Origin: Cheilinus undulatus
Lineage: Eukaryota; Chordata; Actinopteri; Labriformes; Labridae
Assembly: GCF_018320785.1 (NCBI RefSeq)
Contig: NW_024571677.1
Coordinates: 1 to 64,000, forward strand
DNA length: 64,000 nt
Direction: 5' to 3'
The notes beneath the pieces are model-generated. The model searched no databases, was not told the DNA's origin, and worked only from the letters and a program-made list of their open reading frames with translations. Positions 48,701-55,001 of the stretch are shown in pieces; the stretch's first letter is position 1; each line of letters opens with the position of its first letter. The position numbers were made by a program, and so were the translations under genes.

Positions 48701-51483
48701 GAGGTAATTAATTAAAATAATGAGGTCATTAATAAAAACAATGAGGTCATTTATTAAAATAATGAGGTCATTTATTAAAATAATGAGGTCATTAATAAAA
48801 ACAATGAGGTCATTTATTAAAACAATGAGGTCATTTATTAAAATAATGAGGTCATTAATAAAAACAATGAGGTCATTTATTAAAATAATGAGGAAATTTA
48901 TAAAAATGATGAGGTAATTAATTAAAATAATGAGGTCATTAATAAAAACAATGAGGTCATTTATTAAAATAATGAGGTCAATTATAAAAACAATGAGGTC
49001 ATTTATTAAAATAATGAGGTCATTTATTAAACTAATGAGGAAATTTATAAAAATGATGAGGTAATTAATTAAAATAATGAGGTCATTAATAAAACAATGA
49101 GGTCATTTATTAAAATAATGAGGTCAATTATAAAAACAATGAGGTCATTTATTAAAATAATGAGGTCATTTATTAAAATAATGAGGAAATTTATAAAAAT
49201 GATGAGGTAATTAATTAAAATAATGAGGTCATTTATTAAACTAATGAGGTCATTTATAATATAATGAGGTCATTTATTAAAATAGGAAATTAATAAAAAT
49301 AATGAGGTCATACATGAAAATAATGAGGTAATTAAAATAATGAGGTCATTAATAAAAAAAATTAGGTCATTTATTAAACTAATGAGGTCATTAATAATAT
49401 AATGAGGTTATTAATGAAAATAATGAGGTCATTTATTAAACCAATGAGGTCTTTATTTATATAATGAGGTCATTAATAATATAATGAGGTCATTAATAAT
49501 ATAATGAGGTCATTTATTAAAATAGGAAATTAATAAAAATAATGAGGTCATTTATGAAAATAATGAGGTAATTATAAAACGTTTGGGGAGTTTTTTAGAA
49601 TTTTTGGGCCTTGTCTTTGGGAATTTCCTTTCCCTGTAGACGTGGTTCAGTTTTTAGAGGAACCAGAGAGTTTCAGCAGCTCTGACTCCTCCTGGACATT
49701 TTTACTGAAACATCTACAGCTTCACTGAACTGTTGTTCGAAATGTCTTGTTCACTCACAGCACACCTGACATGCTCTCACCTGTGCTCGTTCTGCAGCCT
49801 CCACCCTCACAGCCGTTTTTACTCAGTCAGGGATGTTTAACCTTGTGTCCCAGGGTTTTTGGTTCCCATGATTCAGAGTTCTGTTTGTGCCCTGTGTCTG
49901 TACGGAGCTTCTTCTAAGAGTAAATAGCAGCGTTCCTCTACTGTACACAGCTGAATCACTTGTATTGACTGTCTGGACCGTCTCTAACCATGGCGTCCTG
50001 TCCACAGGTCACGTCGGCGCTCCTCTGCCCTGTAATGCCATCAAACTGGTGGACGTGTCAGAGATGAACTACCTGGCGTCAAACGGAGAGGGAGAGGTGA
50101 CTGTCACAGACTAGCAGGATCACCTCAGAGGAAGGATTTGACTCTAACGTGTCTGTCTCTCTGAGTCCAGGTCTGTGTGAAGGGCCCTAACGTGTTCCAG
50201 GGTTATCTCAAAGACCCCGAGAAGACGGAGGAGGCCATCGATGCTGATGGATGGCTTCATACTGGAGACATTGGGAAGTGGCTCCCTGTAGGTCCACCTG
50301 TGGTTCAGCTCTAACAGCTAGATCTTTAACATGTCTTGAGCGTCTCTCTGAGAGCTTCTCTAACTCTGACGTTCTTCCTGTGAACAGAACGGCACTCTGA
50401 AGATCGTGGACAGGAAGAAGCACATCTTTAAGCTGGCCCAGGGAGAGTACATCGCCCCAGAGAAGATCGAGAACATCTACTCGAGGAGCGACGCTGTGGC
50501 TCAGGTCTTTGTTCATGGAGACAGTCTGCAGGTGAGACCAGGAGCCACAAAGTCCTCCTGACTTCTTCATCATTAAACCACTGAGCCTACCATCCTGGTC
50601 TTCTTCTGCTTCTTCATGTCCATACTGGGTTTATCTCCAGGCTTGTCTGGTAGCTGTGGTGGTTCCTGACCCCGACTTCTTCTCTGGCTGGACCAAGAGG
50701 ACCCTGGGACTGGAGGGCAGCTACCAGGACCTCTGTAACAAGGCGGTAAGACCCTCCTGTTCCTAGGTTCATGTGTGAGTCTCTTCTGCAGCAGGGTCTG
50801 GATCATCTGTTCAAAGATCCACATCTTCTGTCCATCAGCTTCACAGAAGCTAAACCTGCACACCCTTGACCTTTGACCTCCTAAAGTCTAATCAGTTCAC
50901 TATCAAGCCCAGTAGTAGGGCTGTGTCTGAAATCACCGGGTCATTCCTAATCCCTGTTCCTCCCACAGAAGGAGTCCTGTCTTTAAGTTTGTCTTCTCTG
51001 AAGGTCACATGGAGGTCACATGATAGTCACATGGAGGTCACATGGAGGTCACATGATGGTCACATGATGGTTACATGGAGGTCACATGGAGGTCACATTA
51101 CCTAGCTGATCCCTCCCTGTGTTAACTGAAACAGGAAGTGAGATCATGTCTTGTGTTCCCTACAGGAAGTGAAGAAAGCCATTTTGGAGGACATGGTCCG
51201 ACTGGGCAAGGAGGGCGGCCTCAAGTCCTTTGAGCAGGTACATCTTTGTCTGTAACCACACCACTAGGTGGCGCTGTGTTCTCCTCTAGACATGCTGCTC
51301 ATCATCCTCTGTCTCACAATCTGCCAACGTCTGCGTCTCCAGGTGAAGGCCATCTGCATCCACGATGAGATGTTCTCCATCGAGAATGGTCTCCTCACTC
51401 CCACACTGAAGGCCAAGAGGAACGAACTCCGACAGTTCTTCAAAGCCCAGATAGAGGAGCTGTACCAAGGAATCGACATGTAG
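27507..51483 (+). CDS. acsl6: long-chain acyl-CoA synthetase (ACSL1/5/6 group), 20 coding exons
   Basis: The enzyme activates long-chain fatty acids to acyl-CoA with ATP and CoA, through an acyl-AMP intermediate, at endoplasmic reticulum or outer mitochondrial membranes. Exons join in frame into 698 residues. Residues about 28-45 are a single hydrophobic anchor. The AMP-binding P-loop TSGTTGNPKG is at 275-284 (split by intron 8), the adenine motif YGQTEC at 457-462, the DGWLHTGD motif at 532-539, the linker/signature [14 protein letters not shown] at 553-566, and the C-terminal lysine in TPTLKAKR at 675. All key motifs are intact. Features pointing to ACSL6 over ACSL1 or ACSL5, from memory of the human proteins: LVSMGA in the anchor, LTHYY near 82, LLSDD near 349, and the IEELY tail. 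A fish-specific paralogue of the same group is the main alternative. The start codon lies 19 bases after an acceptor, so upstream noncoding exon(s) exist. Introns 4, 5, 9 and 14 are swollen by minisatellites. Confidence 0.95.
28529..28643 (+). CDS. acsl6: acsl exon 2 (residues 66-103 plus 1 base)
   Basis: Begins [13 protein letters not shown] after acceptor TGTTCAG and ends phase 1 at donor GTAAGT. Contains the [15 protein letters not shown] block that aligns with the ACSL N-terminal domain. Confidence 0.95.
28794..28858 (+). CDS. acsl6: acsl exon 3 (residues 104-125)
   Basis: Encodes [21 protein letters not shown], a block strongly conserved in ACSL1/5/6; ends phase 0 at GTAAGA. Confidence 0.96.
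29052..29153 (+). CDS. acsl6: acsl exon 4 (residues 126-159)
   Basis: Encodes [12 protein letters not shown] through [10 protein letters not shown]. The acceptor follows a TG/TTTG-rich tract; donor GTAGGC. Confidence 0.96.
29650..30222. repeat. 46-bp AT-rich minisatellite in intron 4, about 12 copies
   Basis: The unit contains AGGGTATAGTCTTTATTATA and TTAATTATTAACTTTATTAT with few substitutions. It occupies the right half of intron 4. Confidence 0.95.
30372..30471 (+). CDS. acsl6: acsl exon 5 (residues 160-192 plus 1 base)
   Basis: Encodes [20 protein letters not shown] and continues to the IIDK residues; ends phase 1 at [14 protein letters not shown] matches ACSL5/ACSL6 rather than ACSL1, by memory. 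Confidence 0.96.
30598..30846. other. intron 5 spacer with G run
   Basis: Unique intronic DNA with a run of 13 G near 30686-30698; otherwise featureless. Confidence 0.4.
30847..32318. repeat. CT-rich pyrimidine tract in intron 5
   Basis: About 1.47 kb composed almost wholly of CT runs punctuated by CTCTCCTGCT, CTTGCTCGCT and CTATCTCT modules, with longer blocks of about 340-350 bp repeating (for example CTCAATCCTGCTCTCTTGCT near 31170, 31528 and 31883). Leu/Ser-rich open frames of up to 460 codons across it are artefacts. Confidence 0.96.
32319..32970. other. unique intron 5 DNA
   Basis: Unique noncoding DNA between the CT tract and the Harbinger element. A loosely repeated motif (AACATGCAGTA) recurs near 32653 and 32742. 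Nothing else is recognised. Confidence 0.35.
33451..36371. repeat. 12-bp minisatellite GATCAATGACAG, about 243 copies
   Basis: The unit is GATCAATGACAG with variants ACAC, ACAT and AATT at the end of the unit. From about 33580 to 36370 the register appears perfectly kept: no insertion or deletion across roughly 230 units, with variation essentially confined to one or two positions per unit. The conserved register leaves frames of 981 (+) and 1055 (-) codons open; they encode INDR/INDT- and SLIL/SLIV-type repeats and are not genes, apart from the unique N-terminal part of the minus frame. Confidence 0.98.
36390..36776 (-). pseudogene. Harbinger Myb/SANT-like protein gene, broken
   Basis: The minus frame 36776-36573 reads [20 protein letters not shown] and continues with [20 protein letters not shown], matching the N-terminal Myb/SANT-like domain of Harbinger-encoded proteins. 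A second minus frame (36566 down to about 36390) contains [19 protein letters not shown] and GESLLRGVV, which resembles the middle of the same protein family. The two pieces are in different frames, and the downstream part is replaced by the 12-bp array, so the gene is dead. Family recognition is from memory of related proteins. Confidence 0.65.
37064..37239 (+). CDS. acsl6: acsl exon 6 (residues 193-251)
   Basis: Follows acceptor CCTCTGCAG only 31 bases after the Harbinger right end. Encodes [17 protein letters not shown] through HIISMEEME; ends phase 0. Confidence 0.95.
37240..38097. other. acsl intron 6
   Basis: Unique 858-bp intron; no repeats or RNA genes recognised. A 3' acceptor GTTGACCAG precedes exon 7. 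Confidence 0.5.
38098..38130 (+). CDS. acsl6: acsl exon 7 (residues 252-262, 33 bases)
   Basis: Very short exon encoding [11 protein letters not shown], phase 0 on both sides; donor GTGAGT. Confidence 0.93.
38236..38287 (+). CDS. acsl6: acsl exon 8 (residues 263-279 plus 1 base)
   Basis: Encodes [17 protein letters not shown], the first half of the ATP-binding P-loop, ending phase 1 at GTGGCG. Confidence 0.96.
38386..38459 (+). CDS. acsl6: acsl exon 9 (residues 280-304)
   Basis: Completes the P-loop ([12 protein letters not shown]) and ends KVSE in phase 0, the splice point for the alternative gate exons. Confidence 0.96.
38460..39189. other. left part of acsl intron 9
   Basis: Unique intronic DNA; 38740-39130 is a degenerate A-rich stretch with recurring AAATTCC/CCCAAAA motifs that looks like decayed repeat. 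No exon was found. Confidence 0.4.
39190..39795. repeat. older interspersed repeat split by a SINE
   Basis: The sequence to the left (to 39341) and right (from 39541, GAACCCTTCAAAAAATTCCT ... GAGTTATGTTGCTAACAAAC ... GGAGGAGGTAA) reads as one dispersed teleost repeat, possibly the 3' end of a non-LTR element with an ACAA-rich tail. The SINE interrupts it at 39342-39528. Family is uncertain. Confidence 0.45.
39342..39528 (-). mobile_element. tRNA-derived SINE, minus strand
   Basis: On the minus strand it begins GGGGGGAGCAGGTGGCCTAG and carries a tRNA-like A box TGGCCTAGTGG (39514-39504) and B box GAGTTCGAATCC (39471-39460), the internal RNA polymerase III promoter. It is bounded by a 12-bp target duplication GTTCACATTTAT at 39330-39341 and 39529-39540, as expected for LINE-driven retroposition. 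The cloverleaf is not complete enough to be a working tRNA gene. Confidence 0.82.
39879..44720. repeat. 42/47-bp minisatellite in intron 9, about 110 copies
   Basis: The 42-bp unit reads GAGACACTGTTTACCACGTC then TGCTGTCTCTCAGGTTGTCA then TG. A 47-bp variant has GAGATCAGACACTG. Marker variants show a 1698-bp higher-order duplication: 41330-43027 recurs at 43028-44720 with a 2-base deletion near 44082 (GATCGCGCTG). Each unit contains CTCTCAGGT, resembling an acceptor/donor junction. Open frames of up to 770 codons are artefacts. Confidence 0.97.
44867..44886 (-). promoter_or_regulatory. triple TGACCT direct repeat before exon 10a
   Basis: Three TGACCT copies spaced by single C bases end 10 bases before exon 10a. 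On the minus strand this is two overlapping DR1 elements. On the pre-mRNA it supplies three CTGAC sequences that fit the branch-point consensus, with the As 28, 21 and 14 bases before the first exon base. Confidence 0.4.
44897..44974 (+). CDS. acsl6: acsl exon 10a, gate exon alternative 1 (residues 305-330)
   Basis: A 78-base exon encoding [20 protein letters not shown] followed by LERVAE, phase 0 on both sides. It aligns with the F-gate version of the ACSL6 gate exon ([12 protein letters not shown] by memory). Donor GTACTC is weaker than most in this gene. Confidence 0.9.
45010..45087 (+). CDS. acsl6: acsl exon 10b, gate exon alternative 2
   Basis: Also exactly 78 bases and phase 0, encoding [20 protein letters not shown] followed by FERVVQ. 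It has an acceptor (TTTGTCTTAG) and donor (GTAGAG). The DVHIS context aligns with the Y-gate version in mammals, but the gate position is F. The 35-base gap to exon 10a is too short to be spliced as an intron, so the two should be mutually exclusive. Confidence 0.9.
45171..45305 (+). CDS. acsl6: acsl exon 11 (residues 331-375)
   Basis: Encodes [20 protein letters not shown] through [12 protein letters not shown], phase 0; strongly conserved in the family. Confidence 0.97.
45388..45522 (+). CDS. acsl6: acsl exon 12 (residues 376-420)
   Basis: Encodes [17 protein letters not shown] through [12 protein letters not shown], phase 0; donor GTATGC. Confidence 0.97.
45973..46068 (+). CDS. acsl6: acsl exon 13 (residues 421-452)
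   Basis: Encodes [16 protein letters not shown] through FLRAAVGCQ, phase 0; acceptor CCCCCTACAG. Confidence 0.97.
46164..46236 (+). CDS. acsl6: acsl exon 14 (residues 453-476 plus 1 base)
   Basis: Encodes [20 protein letters not shown], containing the adenine-binding YGQTE motif; ends phase 1 at GTAACA. Confidence 0.97.
46390..49575. repeat. AT-rich ~22-bp minisatellite in intron 14
   Basis: The unit is AATAATGAGGTCATTTATTA plus AA, with variants AATTAATGAA, GATGAGG, ACAATGAGG and AATTAGGTAATT. Divergence is higher than in the other arrays. Longer blocks of about 110-270 bp repeat (for example GAGATAATAAATAAAAATAA recurs many times on the left). A 361-codon minus frame (47446-46361) is an artefact. 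Confidence 0.95.
49576..50007. other. unique right end of intron 14
   Basis: Unique noncoding DNA leading to acceptor TGTCCACAG; nothing else recognised. Confidence 0.4.
50008..50096 (+). CDS. acsl6: acsl exon 15 (residues 477-506)
   Basis: Encodes [20 protein letters not shown] through GEGE, phase 0 at donor GTGACT. Confidence 0.96.
50171..50287 (+). CDS. acsl6: acsl exon 16 (residues 507-545)
   Basis: Encodes [16 protein letters not shown] and [14 protein letters not shown]. The aspartate of TGD is expected to bind the ATP ribose. The intron before it is only 74 bases. Confidence 0.97.
50388..50531 (+). CDS. acsl6: acsl exon 17 (residues 546-593)
   Basis: Encodes the linker/signature motif [20 protein letters not shown] and [11 protein letters not shown], followed by [12 protein letters not shown]; phase 0. 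Confidence 0.98.
50641..50745 (+). CDS. acsl6: acsl exon 18 (residues 594-628)
   Basis: Encodes [20 protein letters not shown] through DLCNKA, phase 0; donor GTAAGA. Confidence 0.96.
50867..50879 (-). promoter_or_regulatory. perfect DR1 site in intron 18
   Basis: TGACCTTTGACCT on + is AGGTCAAAGGTCA on the minus strand, a perfect PPAR/RXR- or HNF4-type DR1 inside the gene. Confidence 0.45.
51001..51098. repeat. short (GGTCACATG)-type repeat in intron 18
   Basis: About nine imperfect units of GGTCACATGGA / GGTCACATGAT, roughly 100 bases, at the right of intron 18. Confidence 0.8.
51166..51237 (+). CDS. acsl6: acsl exon 19 (residues 629-652)
   Basis: Encodes [20 protein letters not shown] followed by SFEQ; matches the ACSL1/ACSL6 C-terminal domain. 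Confidence 0.97.
51343..51483 (+). CDS. acsl6: acsl exon 20 (residues 653-698 and stop)
   Basis: Encodes [20 protein letters not shown], then [13 protein letters not shown] and the end [10 protein letters not shown], then TAG. Lys675 in TPTLKAKR is in the position of the conserved catalytic lysine of adenylate-forming enzymes. The purine tract starts at the next base. Confidence 0.97.
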   Translation: MKAICIHDEMFSIENGLLTPTLKAKRNELRQFFKAQIEELYQGIDM

Positions 51484-53010
51484 GAGGAGAGGAGAGAGGA
51501 GAGGAGAGGAGAGAGGAGAGGAGAGGAGAGGAGAGAGGAGAGGAGAGAGAGAGAGGAGAGAGGGGGAGAGGAGAGAGAGGAGGAGAGAGAGGAAGAGAGA
51601 GGAGAAGAGAGGGGAGGAGAGAGTAGGAGAGAGGAAGAGAGAGGAGGAGAGAGGGGAGGAGAGAGGAGGAGAGAGGAGGAGAGAGGGGAGGAGAGAGGAA
51701 GAGAGAGGGGAGGAGAGAGGAGGAGAGAGGGGGAGAGGAGAGGGAGGAGGAGTGAGAGGGGGAGGAGAGGGGAGGAGAGGAGAGAGGGAGGAGGAGAGGA
51801 GAGGAGAGGAGAGGAGAGAGGGAGAGGAGAGGAGAGAGGAGAGAGGGAGAGGAGAGAGAGGAGGAGAGAGAGGGAGAGGAGAGAGAGGAGGAGAGAGAGG
51901 AGAGGAGAGGAGGAGGGAGAGGAGAGGAGATAGGAGGAGAGGAGAGGAGAGGAGATAGGAGGTGAGGAGAGGAGAGATGAGGAGAGGAGAGGAGAGAGAG
52001 GGAGAGGAGAGAGAGGAGGAGAGAGAGGGAGAGGCGAGGCGAGGAGAGGAGAGAGGAGAGAGGAGAGGAGAGGAGAGGAGAGGAGAGGAGAGGAGAGGAG
52101 AGAGGAGAGGAGAGGAGAGGAGAGAGGAGAGGAGAGAGGGAGGAGGAGAGGAGAGGAGGAGAGAGAGGAGAGGAGAGAAGAGGAGAGGAGGAGAGGAGAG
52201 GAAAGAGGAGAGGAGAGGAGGAGAGAGGAGAGGAGGAGGGGAGAGAGGGGAGAGAGGGGAGGAGAGGAGAGAGGAGAGGAGAGAAGAGGAGAGGAGGAGA
52301 GGAGAGGAGAGGAAGAGAGAGGAGGAGAGAGGGGAGGAGAGGGGAGGAGAGAGGAGGAGAGAGGAAGAGAGAGGAGAAGAGAGGGGAGGAGAGAGAGGGA
52401 GAGGAGAGGAGAGGAGAAAGGAGAGAGGAGAGGAGAGGGGAGGAGAGGAGAGGAGGAGAGAGGAGAGGAGAGGAGAGAGGAGAGGAGAGAGGAGAGGAGA
52501 GGAGGAGAGGAGAGGAGAGGAGAGGAGAGAGGGAGGAGGAGAGGAGAGGAGAGGAGAGAGGGAGGAGGAGAGGAGAGGAGAGGAGAGGGGAGGGGGGGGT
52601 GGAGAGGAGAGGAGAGGAGAGGAGAGAGGAGAGGAAAGGAGAGAGGGAGAGGAGAGGCGAGGAGAGGAGAGGGGGGGAGGAGAGAGGAGAGGAGAGGCGA
52701 GGAGAGGCGGGGAGAGGGGAGGAGAGGGGAGGAGAGAGGAGGAGAGGTGAGAGGAGAGGAGAGGAGAGGAGAGGAGGAGAGAGGAGGAGAGAGGAGAGGA
52801 GAGGAGAGGAGAGGAGAGGAGAGAGGGAGAGGAGAGGAGAGAGGGGAGGAGAGGGGAGGAGAGAGGAGAGGAGAGGAGAGGAGAGGAGAGGAGAGAGGAG
52901 AGGAGAGGAGAGGAGAGGAGAGGAGAGGGGAGGAGAGAGGGAGAGGAGAGGAGAGGAGAGAGGAGAGGAGAGGGGAGGAGAGAGGAGAGGAGGAGGAAAG
53001 GAGAGGAGAG
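51484..53010. repeat. purine-only GGAGA-type tract at the start of the 3' UTR
   Basis: About 1.53 kb of almost pure A/G on the sense strand (GGAGAGGAGAGAGGAGAGGG-type), with very rare pyrimidines. It begins immediately after the synthetase stop codon, so it forms the start of the 3' untranslated region if the transcript extends to the poly(A) signals downstream. Frames of up to 534 codons on both strands are artefacts. Confidence 0.96.
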
Positions 53011-53586
53011 AAGCTAAAGGGATGAAGATGGGTTTAAACCACATGAAGGGAACAGATGAAGTCCTCTGGGATCAGAAGGACCATCATCCTGCTGAGTCCT
53101 CAGGACCGGTACCAGAGGAGTCCTGGGGTCTGCGTATCTTCAGGTGGTCAGATTTAGAGCTCTGGTGTTAAATCATGAAGAACAGGCTGTATTTGGTTTA
53201 ATCAGGGTTTAAATACTGGACAGTTTTCTTCTGCATGATCAGAAGCAGAAGAGGGTGTGGTTGAAGAGGCTCATGGCCCACCACGAGGGGAAACATGGTA
53301 CCTGGTTCAGACTTGGTGGCACCTGCATCCTCCACCACGGAGCGACTGTGAGAGCAGAGAGAGGGGAGCAGACGTGAACTCGTCCTCTGTTTCTCTCTCT
53401 GAGTAGCAGACTAAACCGTGGTTAAGTTCTGCTCTTCTGCTGGTGACCATGGAGAAGAAACCCCGCCTCCATCTCAGCTAAAACTGAAACAAGAACTGTT
53501 TTTTAGAATGAATACAGAGCTGTTAACCTGATGGCCTGAAGATGCGAGGAGCCGGCAGGATCATGGGGATGGAGTTATAGATTCTG

Positions 53587-53592
53587 AATAAA
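53587..53592 (+). other. candidate poly(A) signal for acsl
   Basis: AATAAA in the unique sequence after the purine tract, about 2.1 kb past the stop codon. A second candidate lies at 54384-54389. Which is used cannot be told from sequence. Confidence 0.35.
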
Positions 53593-53798
53593 ACCACGGT
53601 CCTGTCTGTGACAGAGACCTCTGAGGGTCCAGGTCTGGGTCCTCGTAAATGATCTCTAATGTTTTGGTTTGGCGTTTTCTCTGTACTGTAAGAATCTGTT
53701 TGTTGTTGATCTTAATGATTTTAAAATGATCTATGAAGATTATTTAAAGGGAATATCAACGTCGTATTACTCAGGAATCACAATACCTCTATCAGCGC

Positions 53799-53811
53799 TG
53801 ACCTTTGACCT
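53799..53811 (-). promoter_or_regulatory. perfect DR1 site downstream of acsl
   Basis: TGACCTTTGACCT on +, the same perfect DR1 as in intron 18, about 2.3 kb past the stop codon and 1.2 kb before the second gene. Confidence 0.45.
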
Positions 53812-54383
53812 TTAAGTAAAATGGAGGAAGAGCTGAGCTCGATCAATGAAGGTGATCAGCCGTAGAGATGAACTGAGATGTGATTGACTTTATAATTCCA
53901 GTGTGCAGCTGAGGACTCTGGGACCCAGGACGGTCTAGAGCAGGGGTTCTCCAGGGCCGGGTCAGGACCCGAGAAAAGAAGCTTATTGCTCAGGAAACAA
54001 CCGGAATGTCCCAACTATTTTGGGAAAAGGAAGTAGAATGAAAGGCGTGCATGCTTGCCCCTGTTTTGTCCTGTCTCTGTCGGATCAGACTTTAACTCTT
54101 TAATCTGAGCTGTGAAGAGGTTTTTAAGTCCTCAGGTGGGTCTAGAGGGTCCGGCTGAGAACCTCTGCTCTAAACAAATCCGTCTGCAGGTGACCACCTT
54201 CTTCAGGAAGTACGAAATATGTTTTAATTTATTTATGAAGGGAAGAGATTTATGGATCATAAATGGTTTTAGTTTAGCAGTGAAGAAGAGTTTGACATTA
54301 ATGACTCTTCTTTAGACGCTGGTCTTGAAATGATTGTTTTTGTTTCTCAGATTTATTTTAAGATTTTCATTAAAATCCTTCAA

Positions 54384-54389
54384 AATAAA
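54384..54389 (+). other. second candidate poly(A) signal
   Basis: AATAAA followed by GCCTGCTCATTTCCTGTTTG, a GT-rich downstream context that suits a cleavage site. Confidence 0.35.
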
Positions 54390-54859
54390 AGCCTGCTCAT
54401 TTCCTGTTTGTGTAAACAGAATAATAAACATCAGTAAAGAAATATGGCTGATTATGATGATGTACTCAGAAAATAACAGCACAGTAAAATGAAAGATTAC
54501 ATTTTTGATAGTAATTTTAGTGAAGGTAATTATTAATGACGTTTATTCTCTATTTCACCATTAAAACCTCTGCAGATATAAAATAGAAAATGTCTATACT
54601 CTGAATCTTTAGGTGTACCTAATATTGTGAAAAGTTGTCTTCAATTTACGTTTTAATTCTCCTTTTTTGAAATCCGGGATCAAATGAACCCTCCCAGTCG
54701 CCGTAGGTCGGTAAAGGAAGTGCATTACTTCGGGGGGTTTAGACTCTTAGAAAATGTTCAGCTCATATATTTACTGTCAGTGAGAGACACTCTTATTCAG
54801 CAGATTAATATAAAGTCTTAAATATTGTTCTTTAATTTAAGAATCAAACTACCTCTAGG

Positions 54860-54996
54860 GTCTGAAGTCTCTGCTGTGGATTAACGTCCGCCGTCCACCC
54901 CCGCTTGTCTGCAGTGGTTCAGTCCGGAACTTGAGGCGTTGTGCGGGAACTCTAGTTTCAGTTGTCGTTAAACCTTGTTCACGGAGAGTCTTCAGA
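54860..54996 (+). promoter_or_regulatory. promoter/5' UTR of the downstream gene
   Basis: A CpG-richer stretch (CGTCCGCCGTCC, TCCGGAAC, GGCGTTGTGCGGG) just before the split start codon at 54997. No TATA box is obvious. The exact transcription start is not determinable. Confidence 0.4.
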
Positions 54997-55001
54997 ATGA
55001 G
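54997..55001 (+). CDS. downstream gene exon 1 (coding part, 5 bases)
   Basis: Only ATGAG is coding before the donor GTGAGA; the second codon is completed by exon 2. Confidence 0.55.

Larger units (their letters stand above)
53011..54740. other. acsl 3' UTR / intergenic DNA
   Basis: Unique sequence holding the putative 3' untranslated region and the gap to the next gene. Contains a perfect DR1 at 53799-53811 and two AATAAA signals. No further open frame is recognisable. Confidence 0.5.

Noticed and set aside
51440..53171. Arg/Glu-rich and Ser/Leu/Pro-rich frames, including one overlapping the last acsl exon in antisense
   Set aside because: Products of the purine tract; the real coding exon is on the + strand.
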